64,000 bases of DNA, from assembly GCF_026213295.1 (NCBI RefSeq), contig NC_079426.1, positions 1,121,659-1,185,658 on the forward strand, given 5' to 3'. Origin of the DNA: Gadus chalcogrammus. Lineage: Eukaryota > Chordata > Actinopteri > Gadiformes > Gadidae. Below, piece after piece: positions 53,201-64,000 of this stretch. Each line of letters begins with the position of its first letter. Position 1 is the first letter of the stretch. Both the position numbers and the translations under genes were made by a program. The notes beneath the pieces were generated by a model, which made no database searches, was not told the origin of the DNA, and saw only the letters and a list, made by a program, of their open reading frames with translations.

Positions 53201-56200
53201 ACACAGTAGGACTGTTAGGTTAGAAGTCCTGCTATTACACAGTAGGACTGTTGGGTTAGAAGTCCTGCTATTACACAGTAGGACTGTTGGGTTAGAAGTC
53301 CTGCTATTACACAGTAGGACTGTTGGGTTAGAAGTCCTGCTATTACACAGTAGGACTGTTGGGTAAGAAGTCCTGCTATTACACAGTAGGACTGTTGGGT
53401 TAGAAGTCCTGCTATTGCACAGTAGGACTGTTAGGTTAGTAGTCCTGCTATTACACAGTAGGACTGTTAGGTTAGTAGTCCTGCTATTACTGTATTAGCA
53501 GGACTTCTAACCTAACAGTCCTACTGTGTAATAGTATTACACAGTAGGACTGTTGGGTTAGAAGTCCTGCTATTACACAGTAGGACTGTTAGGTTAGTAG
53601 TCCTACTATTACACAGTAGGACAGATGGGTTAGTAGTCCTGCTATTACACAGTAGGACAGATGGGTTAGTAGTCCTGCTATTACACAGTAGGACAGATGG
53701 GTTAGTAGTCCTGCTATTACACAGTAGGACTGATAGGTTAGTAGTCCTGCTATTACACAGTAGGGCAGATGGGTTAGTAGTCCTGCTATTGGACTGCTAG
53801 TTCTGCTATGACATGGACTGAATGCTGGGCCAGAGTCGGTCTCCTTCCTAAGCAGCAGCACCTGCTGGCCCCACTGCGGTCCACCATGAAGGTGGTTGGT
53901 GTCACCGCCCTGGCTCTCATCCCTCTTAATCCTGCCTCTGTGCTCCTCAGGGGAAGTAGATCCCAAAGAGCGCTTGGCACGCCAGCGCAAGCTCCTCCAG
54001 AGGAAGCTGGGCCTGGACATGGGCGCGGCCATCGGCATGGACACCCAGGAGCTGTTCAACGACGATGACCTGGACTACACGCAGCACAACGCCACGGCAG
54101 CTGCCGGATCCAGCGCCTACAACCACGCAGTGAGTCCCCCGCCGGGGCTGGCCCTCCATGTGCTCTCAGCCAGGGAGTGTCCACCGTAGACCACGGGGTC
54201 TGAAATAGATCTCGGACTGAACTTCGTCATGTGGTTAAAAATACTTTCGTTTTTTGTTTTGCAAAGATTATATTTAGCTTTTTCACCTGGTGATTTAGAA
54301 CCGGTGAGCCGCACTCTCAAAAGAGCCACCGAGTCTAAAAATACTCTTGGATACAGCGGGGAGAAAAAAAGGTTTATCTTGGAAGACGCTGCTGTTTGTA
54401 CATTTGTCTACGGTTTAGTGGTGCTGGGTCGGCAGACATTGTGGCAGAATTCATGGCCTGATTAACCTGCCAGCGTGAAACTAGATCTGACAAGCCAAGC
54501 ACAGATTTCTGAACTAATACTCATTAATCAAAAGAAAAGTAGCCCAGTTTCATCTCCAAAGGCGCCTTTTCTTATTTTGTGCACAAACATTATAAATCAT
54601 CATAGACCACTTTGCTTGCACACTAGGTATTTGTGTGCTTGCATTTCAGCTGCAGCGTCTGCATCTTTATACTGTCTGGCCCTGTAGCCACAACTAAAAA
54701 TGGCAGGTGTAGGGGTGGATTTTCAGTGCACACTCTGTGGATCACGCATAACAGGGCACTGGGGTTCAGAAGGTTGGTTCGTGACGCAAACAAACCTAGC
54801 ATTTGCGGCACTGAATATTTAAACATGACTTCGGTTCACTCGCCTGGTGCTCCATCTTCCAGAAAGCGGACGTGTTGCATGTTTTTCATGGTCCAGCAGA
54901 TCTGTTGGGATTAAACGTTTTGATGGTGCATGAGATTATAAGAGTGATCCTGTTTCTAATGGTGTATGTCATATATTGTAGGACACTCTGCTACTACAAT
55001 CCCCAATATTTAAACAGTAACTCTAAACCTATTTTAAGTTGACTGAAATTCACCAAGTTCTCGTTCTCAGCCCATGCAGGCAGCAGAGTTGATTGACTCT
55101 GAATTCAGGCCCGGCATGAGCAATCGACAACGGAATAAAGCTAAGCGGATAGCAAAGCTAGTAGCAAAGCAACGATCCAGAGACATGGATCCAAATGAGA
55201 AAAGGTACGTTTGTTTTCTGTGTTGCAGGCCTTCAATCTTTTTGTAGTATCATTTTGTTAATCAGACGCATTGATATGAGTATCTTTGAATCTTCTTAGC
55301 ATGTCGCAACTAAAGGCACAATTCCACTATTGTGGAAATGTCTAACCAACATAATGTACTAATGTTCTCTTTTAGTAACGACAGCATGGATGCCGAACCC
55401 GACGAGAAACGAAGAAAAACATCGAATGTGGTCATCGACCAATCGGCATCAGACGTTAAAGTCGTAATCGACAATGTTCGGGATTCCTCCAGCAGTCTTG
55501 AAGAGGTAAAGGACGTCTGTACTGCCTTGGATGAAACTCTTATGGCATGTTACCCCTAAAATCAAATCAAACTAAGAAGGACTCTTGCCTGGAGGCTGGT
55601 CTTTGCAGAGGTGCAGGTGTCCGTTACAGTGGAGCGGGAAGGCTTAAACGTGTGCTCTGTTGTCTTTTCCTCCAGACACAGGAATGGCCTCTGGAAAGCT
55701 TCTGTGAGGAACTCTGCAACGACCTCTTCAACCCCTCCTGGGAGGTAAACAGCATCATCCACCAGATGGTTTTTGCCGTTCAGTTCAAATCTATAGCACA
55801 TCTGATAAGTACCTGGATCAATATTTGATGCCAATAAAGTGAAATTGCGCTAAGAAGGTTTAGGCGAAATCTCTAAATTGCAATTGTGGGGGGGCTTTAC
55901 CTGTGTAAGGGTTATTCCTCGATGAAAAGGTTTAAATTAAATTCTAAACTGAGTTGATTGCAATGTGGAGGAAATGGTTTGCATAGGTGTCAGTAAAGCT
56001 GTTGATCGGTGACAGTGACATGGGGAGGCTTTGGGGTTGACTATAACCATGCTGTCTGCTTACAGGTCCGTCACGGTGCCGGCACGGGGCTTAGAGAAAT
56101 CCTCAAGTTCCACGGGCGCGGCGGCGGCAAGCTGGTGGGGAGCACGGCGGAGCAGGTGTGGCCATCTTCTACGCAGCAGGTTTCCATTCTGCCCCCTCGC

Positions 56201-59200
56201 TGTGTAACCCTGTGACCTGGTGATTCACGCCTTGTGTTTGGCGTTGGTAGATGACGCGGCAGCACCAGGAGTGGCTCGACGACCTCGTGATCCGACTGCT
56301 CTGCATCTTCGCTCTCGACCGCTTCGGGGACTTTGTGTCCGACGAGGTGAGCGTCGCTGGCCGGCGACGAAACACTGCACCTAATATCACCTAACTCTAG
56401 CACTTTAGGTGAACTTCCACTGGAGTCACCTGCCACAACAAACTTTATCTTACGTCTGTATTTCTGTTCCTTTTTTAGCTCTTCGGCTTCCTATTTTTGT
56501 GTGGTGTTTGTTTGGTCCGTTGCATTGTAGAGCACACTGTAGCAGATTCCTAACAGCTTACGTTGTATGGCAGTTCAAGCACCCGCCAAATAGGGCCAGA
56601 CTGTGTAACCGCCGTGATGGGATGACCACATCCAGAATGGAACGACACTGGGCCCGCAGTGAGTGTCTGTACCCCCCCCCCCCCCTTCCCCTAGGTGGTG
56701 GCCCCCGTGAGGGAGACGTGCGCCCAGTCTCTGGGCGTGGCCCTGCGTCACATGACGGAGAACGGCGTCGCCATGACGGTGGACATCCTGCTGACGCTGC
56801 TCACCGAGGACCAGTGGGAGGTCCGGCACGGCGGCCTGCTGGGCATCAAGTACGCCCTCGCCGTCCGACAGGTACGACCAGGGCGAGATGGGGAGGGGGA
56901 ATAACATGTACCCATTATTCACCGAAGACCAAGGGAACAGCCGGGAGTTTTATTAGCTGTTTATTGGTTTTTATTAGCGTGACGAACAATATCCCGCGTA
57001 TGAGGTCTCATTCATGGGATATTGCCCAATATCCCGAGATAGCGAACCAATCAAATTGTGCCACCTTTAATGCCCAGTAGCTGACTTTGAAATCCCTCTT
57101 ATATAAAGGAAATTCTAACTCTGAAACAGCTTTAAATGAAAATTGGGGGATTTACTAGTGCTCGATACTTAGTAAGTCCTGATCTTGGCCCAAAGTTTAA
57201 CGTGTGCACAAAGTTCATAAAAGTAGAATAAGCTTTAAAGACTGTTATTGTCGTGTGCTATAGTCTGAGTTGTTATACCGCCCCAGAGAGTGGGCGCAGC
57301 CCGTCCAGTGGTTTGTTGAGTTCTGGTTGATCTGCGTTGCCTCCTTGTGCTGAGCCCGTGTCCCCCGTCCCAGGACCTGATCCCGGCGCTGCTGCCCCGG
57401 GTCCTGCCCGCCATCACCGAGGGCCTGCAAGACCTGGACGACGACGTCCGCGCCGTGGCGGCGTCCTCGCTCATCCCCGTGGTGGACGGCCTGGTGCAGC
57501 TGCTGCCCAACAAGGTCAGCCCCGGGCCCCTCCCCTGTCTCCAGGCCGGTTTATAGTCCTCCGTAGAGGGCTGTGCGGGGACACGGAGAGCCCTCTGTGT
57601 CGCCATAGGCCCTCTCCGTGGCTTACATAGCATACAATATTTCTTTAACTATCCGCTGACGCAACGGAGACGGCAAGGGCTGTGATTGGTCCTCTGGCAA
57701 AATCATTTCCGGAATCCCTTTTCCTGGTTTGACTTTGCACCTTATTTACTTTGTACATTGTTTACTTTGCACATTAAGTACCAATAAAACACCAAATTAG
57801 ATTTGAAAAGCTTTGGGAGTTTATTTCCTTTGTTTGTAGTCAACATATAAAATCGATCGGGCGGCGGACTGCATTGCGTATCCGACATCCCGACGGAGAA
57901 CTTTGAATGCTCGAGGGGTCTCCGTGGCTACGGAGTGGGATGTGGGAGTGGTGTACTATGGCCTCACTGTTCCTCTGCACCACCTCTATATGACGCCCTG
58001 CTGGTCCGTTCTGAGCGTCTCCCCTCCGCCCCCAGGTGCCCTTCATCGTGAACACGCTGTGGGACGCCCTGCTGGACCTGGACGACCTCACCGCCTCCAC
58101 CAACAGCATCATGACCCTGCTGTCCTCCCTGCTTACCTACCCCCAGGTCCGCCAGTGCAGGTCAGCCCCCCCCCGACCGGACCCAGTCAGTGCTCATTAA
58201 CCACGGTGCTCCTCTCGTGTGTCGTCGTCCCCCAGACCGGTGTGGTTCAGCCCCCTGTCGTCAGTGCTCTTTAACCACGGTGCTCCTCTCGTGTGTCCCC
58301 CCCCCCCCCCCCCAGACCGGTGTGGTTCAGCCCCCTGTCGTCAGTGCTCTTTAACCACGGTGCTCCTCTCGTGTGTCGTCCCCCCCCAGACCGGTGTGGT
58401 TCAGCCCCCTGTCGTCAGTGCTCTTTAACCACGGTGCTCCTCTCGTGTGTCCCCCCCCCCCCCAGCCTGGAGCAGTGTCTGACCATCCTGGTGCCGCGGG
58501 TCTGGCCCTTCCTGAGGCACACCATCTCCTCGGTCCGACGGGCGGCCCTGGAGACCCTGTTCACCCTGCTCTCCAAAGCCGACCAGGTGAATGCACCGTG
58601 TTTGTTTCTGCTGCTGTAATACAACCTAATATAATCCGTGGCACACTGGTTAAGGAGTTGGACCGGTCACCGGAGGGTGGCCAGTTCGAATCCTGAGCCT
58701 CCACGGATGAGGTGCCCATGATACCCCCACCTGCTCCCCGGGCGATGCACCGCTGCAGCCCACTGCTCCGGGAGGGCCGGTGTACCCCCATGTGTGTACC
58801 CCCATGTGTGTACCCCCATGTGTGTACCCCCATGTGTGTGGACCTCTGTGTGTTTGTGTATGTGTTCACCGGCTACCCGGATGGGTCAAAAGCAGAGAAG
58901 AATTTCCCCCTTAAAAGGGATAAATAAAGGATAACTTAACTTATTAGTTAAGTTAAATTAACGAATAGCTCTCCTTCCCTTGGGCGGCAGGACTGCGCCC
59001 AGTGGTTGAACCCCGTCCTGCAGGAGATGCTGCGCCACATCTTCCAGTCCTGCATCCTGGAGAGCCACCAGGACATCCTGGACCTCATTCAGAAGGTCTC
59101 CGCTCGCACACGGACACCTCTCCTAACCCCCCCCCCTTTGGTGTGGTGACGTACGCCACACACGGGCCACACACGGGCCACACACGGGCCACACACGGGC

Positions 59201-62200
59201 CACACACGGGCCACACACGGGCCACACACGGGCCACACACGGGCCACACACGGGCCACACACGGGCCACACACGGGCCACACACGGGCCACACACGGGCC
59301 ACACACGGGCCACACACGGGCCACACACGGGCCACACACGGGCCACACACGGGCCACACACGGGCCACACACGGGCCATACACGGGCCAGTCTGGCCCCA
59401 GTCTGGGGCCAGTCTGGCCTCCTCAATGTGTGGCTCGAGGAAGGTCTCAAGATGAGTACCGGGACCTGACGGGTCACCGCGTCCCTGATTGAGTGCAACC
59501 GAAGCCCTGCGGCCCTCATTTCTTCTTGCATACTGTTTTATTTAATCCCCTAACCTGGCCTCCACCGTTCCCAGTCTGCTGCCATGCAGCCCACTGTGTC
59601 CTAACGGCTGTGCCTCGCTGCAGGTCTGGATGGAGCTGCTGAAGCGAGCCCATCAGCAGTTTGTGGTGGCAGCCAGCTGTCCGTGGATGGGCGCCTGGCT
59701 GTGTCTCATGATGCAGGCCTCCCACATCCCCATCGACCTCAACATGCTCCTGGAGGTCAAGTGCCGCTCCAAGCAGGTACGTCTGGCCCCCACGCAGTAA
59801 CGTCTGCCTTTATGGCTCTGTGGGCCCTCACTGAAGCCTAGGTACGTCTGGCCCCGACGCAGTAATGTCTGCCTTTATGGCTCTGTGGGCCCTCACTGAA
59901 GCCTCAATGTTGTGCTTTGAAGACTCAAAGTCATTCTCTAGTCATTCTGACGCCACAAGTGGATTTTGACTGGAACTCGGGGTTCCTTGGCTGAATTGAC
60001 TTGACTGGTTAATTGTCCGTCTCCAGGACAAGGCCGGCATCAAGGCCCGCCAAGGAGGGCTCCCCCAGGTGAAGGAGACGGTCCAGGAGTACATAGCGGG
60101 GGCGGAGACCGTGACGGAGGACCAGGGCACCAGGGATTACGTCGTGGTGCGCGCGCGCCTCACCGCAGCCAAGTGAGTCCGCTGGTTTTGGTCCCCCTGC
60201 ATTAAGGGAAGTGTTGGGATCCCTCGGCAGGTCTTTACTATCAAACCCTGGCTATACTGTGGGGTGTTCCTTTAGCTCTTGCCCGGTAGAGGAGTAGCTA
60301 GCCTGTGAGCGTTCTTTCAGACCGTAGCACGGCACGGAGCCACGGGGTGTGTGGGCGTTTGTTTGTTGTTCTGACGTCTGACTATTTTATCTTCTCTCTT
60401 CTTAACTTCTCCCCCCCCCCTTGTTTCTACTTTACTTCTTTCTCTGCGTAACCTTCCTCTGCTCTGCTCTACTTTACCCCTGGCTTTCCTTTCTACCAAA
60501 CCTCCCTCCCTGTCTGAACCCATCTCACCTGTGACTAAATCTCTCCCCCTCTCTCCTCTCTGGCTCTCTCTCCTCTCCCACTCCCCTCCTCTCCTCTCTG
60601 GCTCCCTCCTCTCCTCTCCTCTCTGGCTCCCTCCTCTCCTCTCCTCTCTGGCTCCCTCCTCTCCTCTCCTCTCTGGCTCCCTCCTCTCCTCTCCTCTCTG
60701 GCTCCCTCCTCTCCTCTCCTCTCTGGCTCCCTCCTCTCCTCTCCTCTCTGGCTCACTCCTCTCCTCTCTGGCTCACTCCTCTCCTCTCTGGCTCACTCCT
60801 CTCCTCTCCCACTCCCCTCCTCTCCTCCTCTCTGGCTCTCTCCTCTCCTCTCCTCTCTGGCTCTCTCCTCTCCTCTCCTCTCTGGCTCCCTCTCCTCCTC
60901 TCTGGCTCCCTCTCCTCCTCTCTGGCTCCCACTCCTCCCTCTCCTCCCTCTCCTCTCTGTCTACCTCCTCTCTCCTCCCACTCCTCCCTCTCCTCCTCTC
61001 CTCTCCTGCGCTGCCTTCCTCTCCTCTCAGGCTGCTTGCCGCTCTGTGTCGGTGTATCTGCGACCCGCAGCTCAACGCCGCCTCCCAGGAGATCCGTCCG
61101 GCGGAGTCGCTGGGCCAGCTGCTGCTCTTCCACCTCAACACCAAGTCGGCGCTGCAGCGTATAGCCGTGGCGCTGGTGCTATGCGAGTGGGCCGCGCTGC
61201 AGAAGGTGGGGCAGAGTGCCGCGTCCCTTTGTTTAGGAGGAGCTCGGCAGGGCTTTGGGTGAACAATGGGTCCAGTCACCGACGGGCCGGCGGTCAACGT
61301 TTCCTTTGGTCCTCTAGAAAGTTCTGCGGTTTTGGATGCAACGCAATTATGCGTTTAGAAGTGTTTGTAGCTTAAAATACCTTTTCCAAACTCGGTTCGG
61401 TTTATAAACCCACAGTATGCCTAGGAACAATAATCCCAGGTCCTAGTAAACGCGTACATTCTGTCACTGACACCAATGTTTTGTCTTCAGTTATTTGCTA
61501 AATTACATTTTTTATGTTTAGAATTAATGCTCAAGCTTTTGGAGATATATGTCACAATCGTTTAGAGACGTGAACACGGCTCCAATGCAGCGGTCAGCCC
61601 CTGATGACTCTACCCTCCCCCCCAGGAGTGCCAGGTGGTCTCGGTCATGGTGCAGCCCCGCCTGCTGGCCATCCTGTCCGAGCAGCTGTACTACGACGAG
61701 ATCGCCATCCCCTTCACCCGCATGCAGAACGAGTGCAAGCAGCTCATCGCCATGCTGGCCGAGGCCAACATCGACGTGCCGGAGCGCATCAACTGCAGCG
61801 TGTTCACCATCGACCAGGCCAACGAGCTGGTGAGGCCACCCTACACACCACACAGGAGGACGTCCCTGATGTGTAACCCGCATTTAAAGCTGAGTTTGAT
61901 GTCGGACTCCATTGGGAATTGCAAATGTTTTAGTCGATGATCTAAATGTATTACTGCTTTTGCACATAGTATTGAACTTGTACTTTGTCTTGTGTTTTAT
62001 GTTGGAACTGCGTACTGCTGTCGTACTGCATACGATTTTAATCTCAATGAGACTAAACCTGATTAAATAAAGGACGGTTAATTGCATCGTTCCTCAGCGG
62101 AGAGTTCTGGCCAACATCAAGATGGAGGAACCCGGTGCTCACCCCATCCCTTGTTTCCTAGGTAACCAGCATCTTCGCCGAGGCCACGGCGGAGCTCTGC

Positions 62201-63908
62201 GCCCGCCAGCCGGCGCAGTGGCAGCCTCTGGACGGCAAGCGGCAGCAGGCTCACGCCACGGTGCAGGAGACCAGCGCCGAGTGGCAGCGGCTGCACCTGC
62301 GCGTGCACCTGTTGGTGGCCTGCGCCGTGGTCAACCTGCAGGCGCTGCCTGACAAGCTGAACCCGCTGGTGCGGCCGCTGATGGAGGGCGTGAAGCGCGA
62401 GGAGAACGCCCTGGTGCAGGGCTACGCCGCCTCCTTCCTGGCCAAGCTGCTGCAGCAGTGCGCCGCCCGCCAGCCCTGCCCTAACACCAAGATCATCAAG
62501 AACCTCTGCAGCTCGGCCTGCGCAGACCCCGCCGTCACGCCCTCCTCCTCCTGCCCCGTGCCCCCGCCGCCCGAGGCCCTCAAAGGTGAGCCCGCCGTGG
62601 CACGGGGCCGTCCCGTCGCGAGAGCTCGGTCATCTATCGTCACTCGAATTAATGATTTTCTTTTTTAAAGAAAATCAGACCTTAAAGTTTTTTTTTGTTT
62701 CCTATTTTCGTGTGGCGTTTGTTTTATTTGTATGGGGAACAACCTTTAGCAAATTCCTTTCGACTTGCTAACCCTAACCCTTTTTTTTTTATTCTAAATG
62801 GTTAAATATCAACATGGCAGCATGGACTGAAATAAGTGTGTGTAGAGTTTGCTTAAAGTCTGTGGCAACCTTGAGCAGCAGCACATAATATTTATTCATA
62901 CATCTTAAACTGAGGCACGCAGCAGAGTGGGAGATGTGTGTTATTTATTTGCTTTGGTTAATCATTATTATTATTCCGATAAAATCGAAACTTTTTTCTT
63001 TTTTCACTTTGAAAACATCCGAGATTTTGTTTTTAGGCCAAATCGCCCAGCCCTACCCATCACGTTTACATTAAACGCTGGCACCTTCAGAATAAAACTG
63101 AGGGGAACCCGGGATGGCCCCTTAGTGTATCGATGGGCTGCTCTGATATCGGGTCGAGCCCGTCGTGACTTTTGTGTCTGTGTTACGGGCAGACATCTTT
63201 CGAAAATCCAGGTTCATGTCGAACCGCTCCTGACGTGTTTGGTTCTTCCCAGGCCGGGGCTGAGCCATCTCACCGCTCATAAGTCCTTTTTATCGGGGCG
63301 GGGTAATGCTAATTATCACATGGAAATGATTAACGAAGTACACCAGTGAGGAACTTTTAGATGGCCTACAGAGTCGATGGGGAACAAATGGATGTGGTTG
63401 AAGTCCAGCTCAAGCCATAACATCCTCATGACCATGTCTTATTCCCACCCCTCTCGTTGCTAGTCGGTGGCACGGAGAAGGACTGCATGCACCACAACGT
63501 CAGCAAGACCCGAGGCATCATCACCCTCTACCGCCACCAGAGGGCGGCGTTCGCCATCACCAGCAAGAGGGGTCCCGCCCCCAAGATGTCCAAGACCTCC
63601 GTCGATTTTTCACCAGGCTGCGGAATCGGTACAGACAATGATGAGGTAGGAATACAGGCTTGAGTTTGGGGCAACGAACGCTTCCTTCCATTCTATATTA
63701 TAATGAATAAGGCTTTTATTCATGTCGTCGTCTTTCCCTGTCCTCTCCCAGATTAAGAGGCCGTGCCTGATTCAGAGGCGAGGAGCCGAGTTCTCTCTGA
63801 CGACTATCGCTAGGCACTTTGGGGCCGAGCTCACGGGCTCTCTGCCGTACCTGTGGGAGAACATGGTGGGGCCCCTGAGGACGGCTGTGGATGACAAGCA
63901 AGGCATAG
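50284..63908 (+). CDS. btaf1: TATA-binding protein-associated factor 172 (3' partial)
   Basis: BTAF1 (Mot1) is the Snf2-family ATPase that removes TBP from TATA DNA. Twenty-two exons are visible: 50284-50297, 51227-51350, 51702-51816, 52475-52618, 53951-54129, 55071-55204, 55376-55505, 55676-55744, 56066-56155, 56251-56346, 56695-56871, 57374-57514, 58036-58160, 58466-58586, 58991-59095, 59624-59776, 60027-60172, 61031-61205, 61626-61829, 62162-62585, 63464-63645, 63752-63908. All join in phase, 1068 codons plus one base, a little over half of the roughly 1850-aa protein. The start [24 protein letters not shown]-repeat blocks such as [15 protein letters not shown] and [19 protein letters not shown], and the [11 protein letters not shown] segment are conserved. 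The ATPase domain lies beyond the right edge. Exons from about 56 kb on are strongly GC-rich at third positions. Confidence 0.97.
53120..53800 (+). repeat. 36-bp minisatellite with an inverted block, btaf1 intron 4
   Basis: About 19 tandem copies of a 36-bp unit AGTCCTGCTATTACACAGTAGGACTG... The AGTCCT...AGGACT inside each unit is itself an inverted repeat, so each copy can fold. At about 53494-53534 one unit is present in reverse complement, making a larger palindrome. Copies vary at TTGGG/TTAGG/AGATGGG positions. Confidence 0.93.
58170..58465 (+). repeat. Tandem copies of a 74-80 bp unit containing the 3' splice site, btaf1 intron 13
   Basis: The segment GTGCTC-TTAACCACGGTGCTCCTCTCGTGTGTC plus a C-run and CAG is repeated. 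C-run plus CAG occurs at 58233-58235, 58313-58315, 58387-58389 and, as the true acceptor, 58463-58465. The first three are followed by ACCGGTGTGG, the last by exon 14. Confidence 0.9.
58638..58965 (+). mobile_element. tRNA-derived SINE, copy 2, in btaf1 intron 14
   Basis: The head GTGGCACACTGGTTAAGGAG fits a Pol III A box, and AGTTCGAATCC about 40 nt later fits a B box. The body contains GATGAGGTGCCC and CCCACTGCTCCGGGAGGGCC, an internal short tandem array of TACCCCCATGTGTG at about 58783-58843, and the tail AAAGGATAACTTAACTTA. Same family as 35151-35402. Confidence 0.9.
59155..59393 (+). repeat. 11-bp minisatellite, btaf1 intron 15
   Basis: About 21 nearly perfect copies of CACACGGGCCA. Because 11 is not a multiple of three, all frames stay open and give repeated Val-Trp-Pro-Val-Cys-Gly-type peptides, which are not real proteins. 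Confidence 0.95.
59776..59905 (+). repeat. 65-bp direct duplication including the exon 16 donor, btaf1
   Basis: GGTACGTCTGGCCCC..CACTGAAGCCT at 59776-59840 is repeated at 59841-59905 with very few differences. The duplicated unit starts at the exon/intron boundary, so a second GTACGT donor-like site lies 65 nt downstream. Confidence 0.93.
60540..61028 (+). repeat. Polypyrimidine minisatellite, btaf1 intron 17
   Basis: Tandem units of about 25 bp (CTCCTCTCCTCTCCTCTCTGGCTCC and shorter variants) form nearly 490 bp of CT-rich strand bias, ending directly at the exon 18 acceptor at 61029-61030. Confidence 0.93.
62586..63463 (+). other. btaf1 intron 20
   Basis: An 878-nt AT-rich intron between two well-supported exons. 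The open frames inside it do not resemble any protein I know, and no repeat was recognised. Confidence 0.7.
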
Positions 63909-64000
63909 GTACTTTAGGTTCATACCGTGGGACTAGGGGGTTCCATCAGCAGCCCGAAGCCTCTCTAGGGCTCAGACCTTTACAGCAAGGGGTTCAAATC

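Noticed and set aside
53120..53800. CRISPR-like array of regular repeats
   Set aside because: The 36-bp units are contiguous with no unique spacers, lie inside an animal gene intron, and have no cas genes nearby.
58638..58710. tRNA gene
   Set aside because: A and B boxes are present but no cloverleaf fits, and the sequence continues into a SINE body and tail.
59002..59531. Repeated Val-Trp-Pro-Val-Cys-Gly proteins on both strands
   Set aside because: The 11-bp minisatellite gives the same repeating peptide in every frame; it lies in a btaf1 intron.
60531..61297. Large Leu/Ser/Pro-rich frame on + and Arg/Glu/Gly-rich frame on -
   Set aside because: They translate the polypyrimidine minisatellite of btaf1 intron 17. 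The only real coding part is exon 18, in another frame.

Overview
The window is vertebrate nuclear DNA and fits a teleost fish best. Genes are split into many short exons with GT-AG introns. Intronic and intergenic DNA carries very long (TG)n tracts (up to about 160 bp), tRNA-derived SINE copies and small non-autonomous DNA transposons. Every recognisable gene has its ortholog on human chromosome 10q. The tracts of pure TG would suit a gadiform fish, but the species cannot be fixed from this sequence.

Layout, left to right: paox (+, 5' end outside the window), mtg1 (+), sprn (-), echs1 (+), a gene-poor stretch of about 7 kb with repeats and hairpins, blnk (+), znf518a (-), ccnj (+), cc2d2b (-, first exon not found) and btaf1 (+, running off the right edge). 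The group paox-mtg1-sprn-echs1 matches human 10q26.3. The group blnk-znf518a-ccnj-cc2d2b matches 10q24.1, and btaf1 matches 10q23.3. Two blocks that lie far apart in mammals are therefore adjacent here.

The exon models were built by hand from splice sites, reading phase and remembered family sequences. Coding lengths are multiples of three for echs1 (292 aa), blnk (406 aa, 19 exons), znf518a (936 aa), ccnj (375 aa) and sprn (154 aa). All 22 btaf1 exons join in phase for 1068 codons. These are vertebrate housekeeping, developmental and immune genes: peroxisomal polyamine oxidation, a mitochondrial ribosome GTPase, a prion-family neuronal protein, mitochondrial enoyl-CoA hydratase, the B-cell linker adaptor, a chromatin zinc-finger protein, cyclin J, a ciliary transition-zone-type protein and the TBP-displacing ATPase. 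They do not form a pathway together.

I found no previously undescribed multi-gene system. The points most worth a second look are: an AT-AC (U12-type) intron in mtg1; two apparent single-base deletions in the last mtg1 exon; a 26-bp-stem pre-miRNA-like hairpin near 18.4 kb; two GC-AG introns; (TG)n tracts pressed against splice sites; intron 13 of btaf1, whose tandem repeats copy its own 3' splice site; and several well-delimited MITEs.
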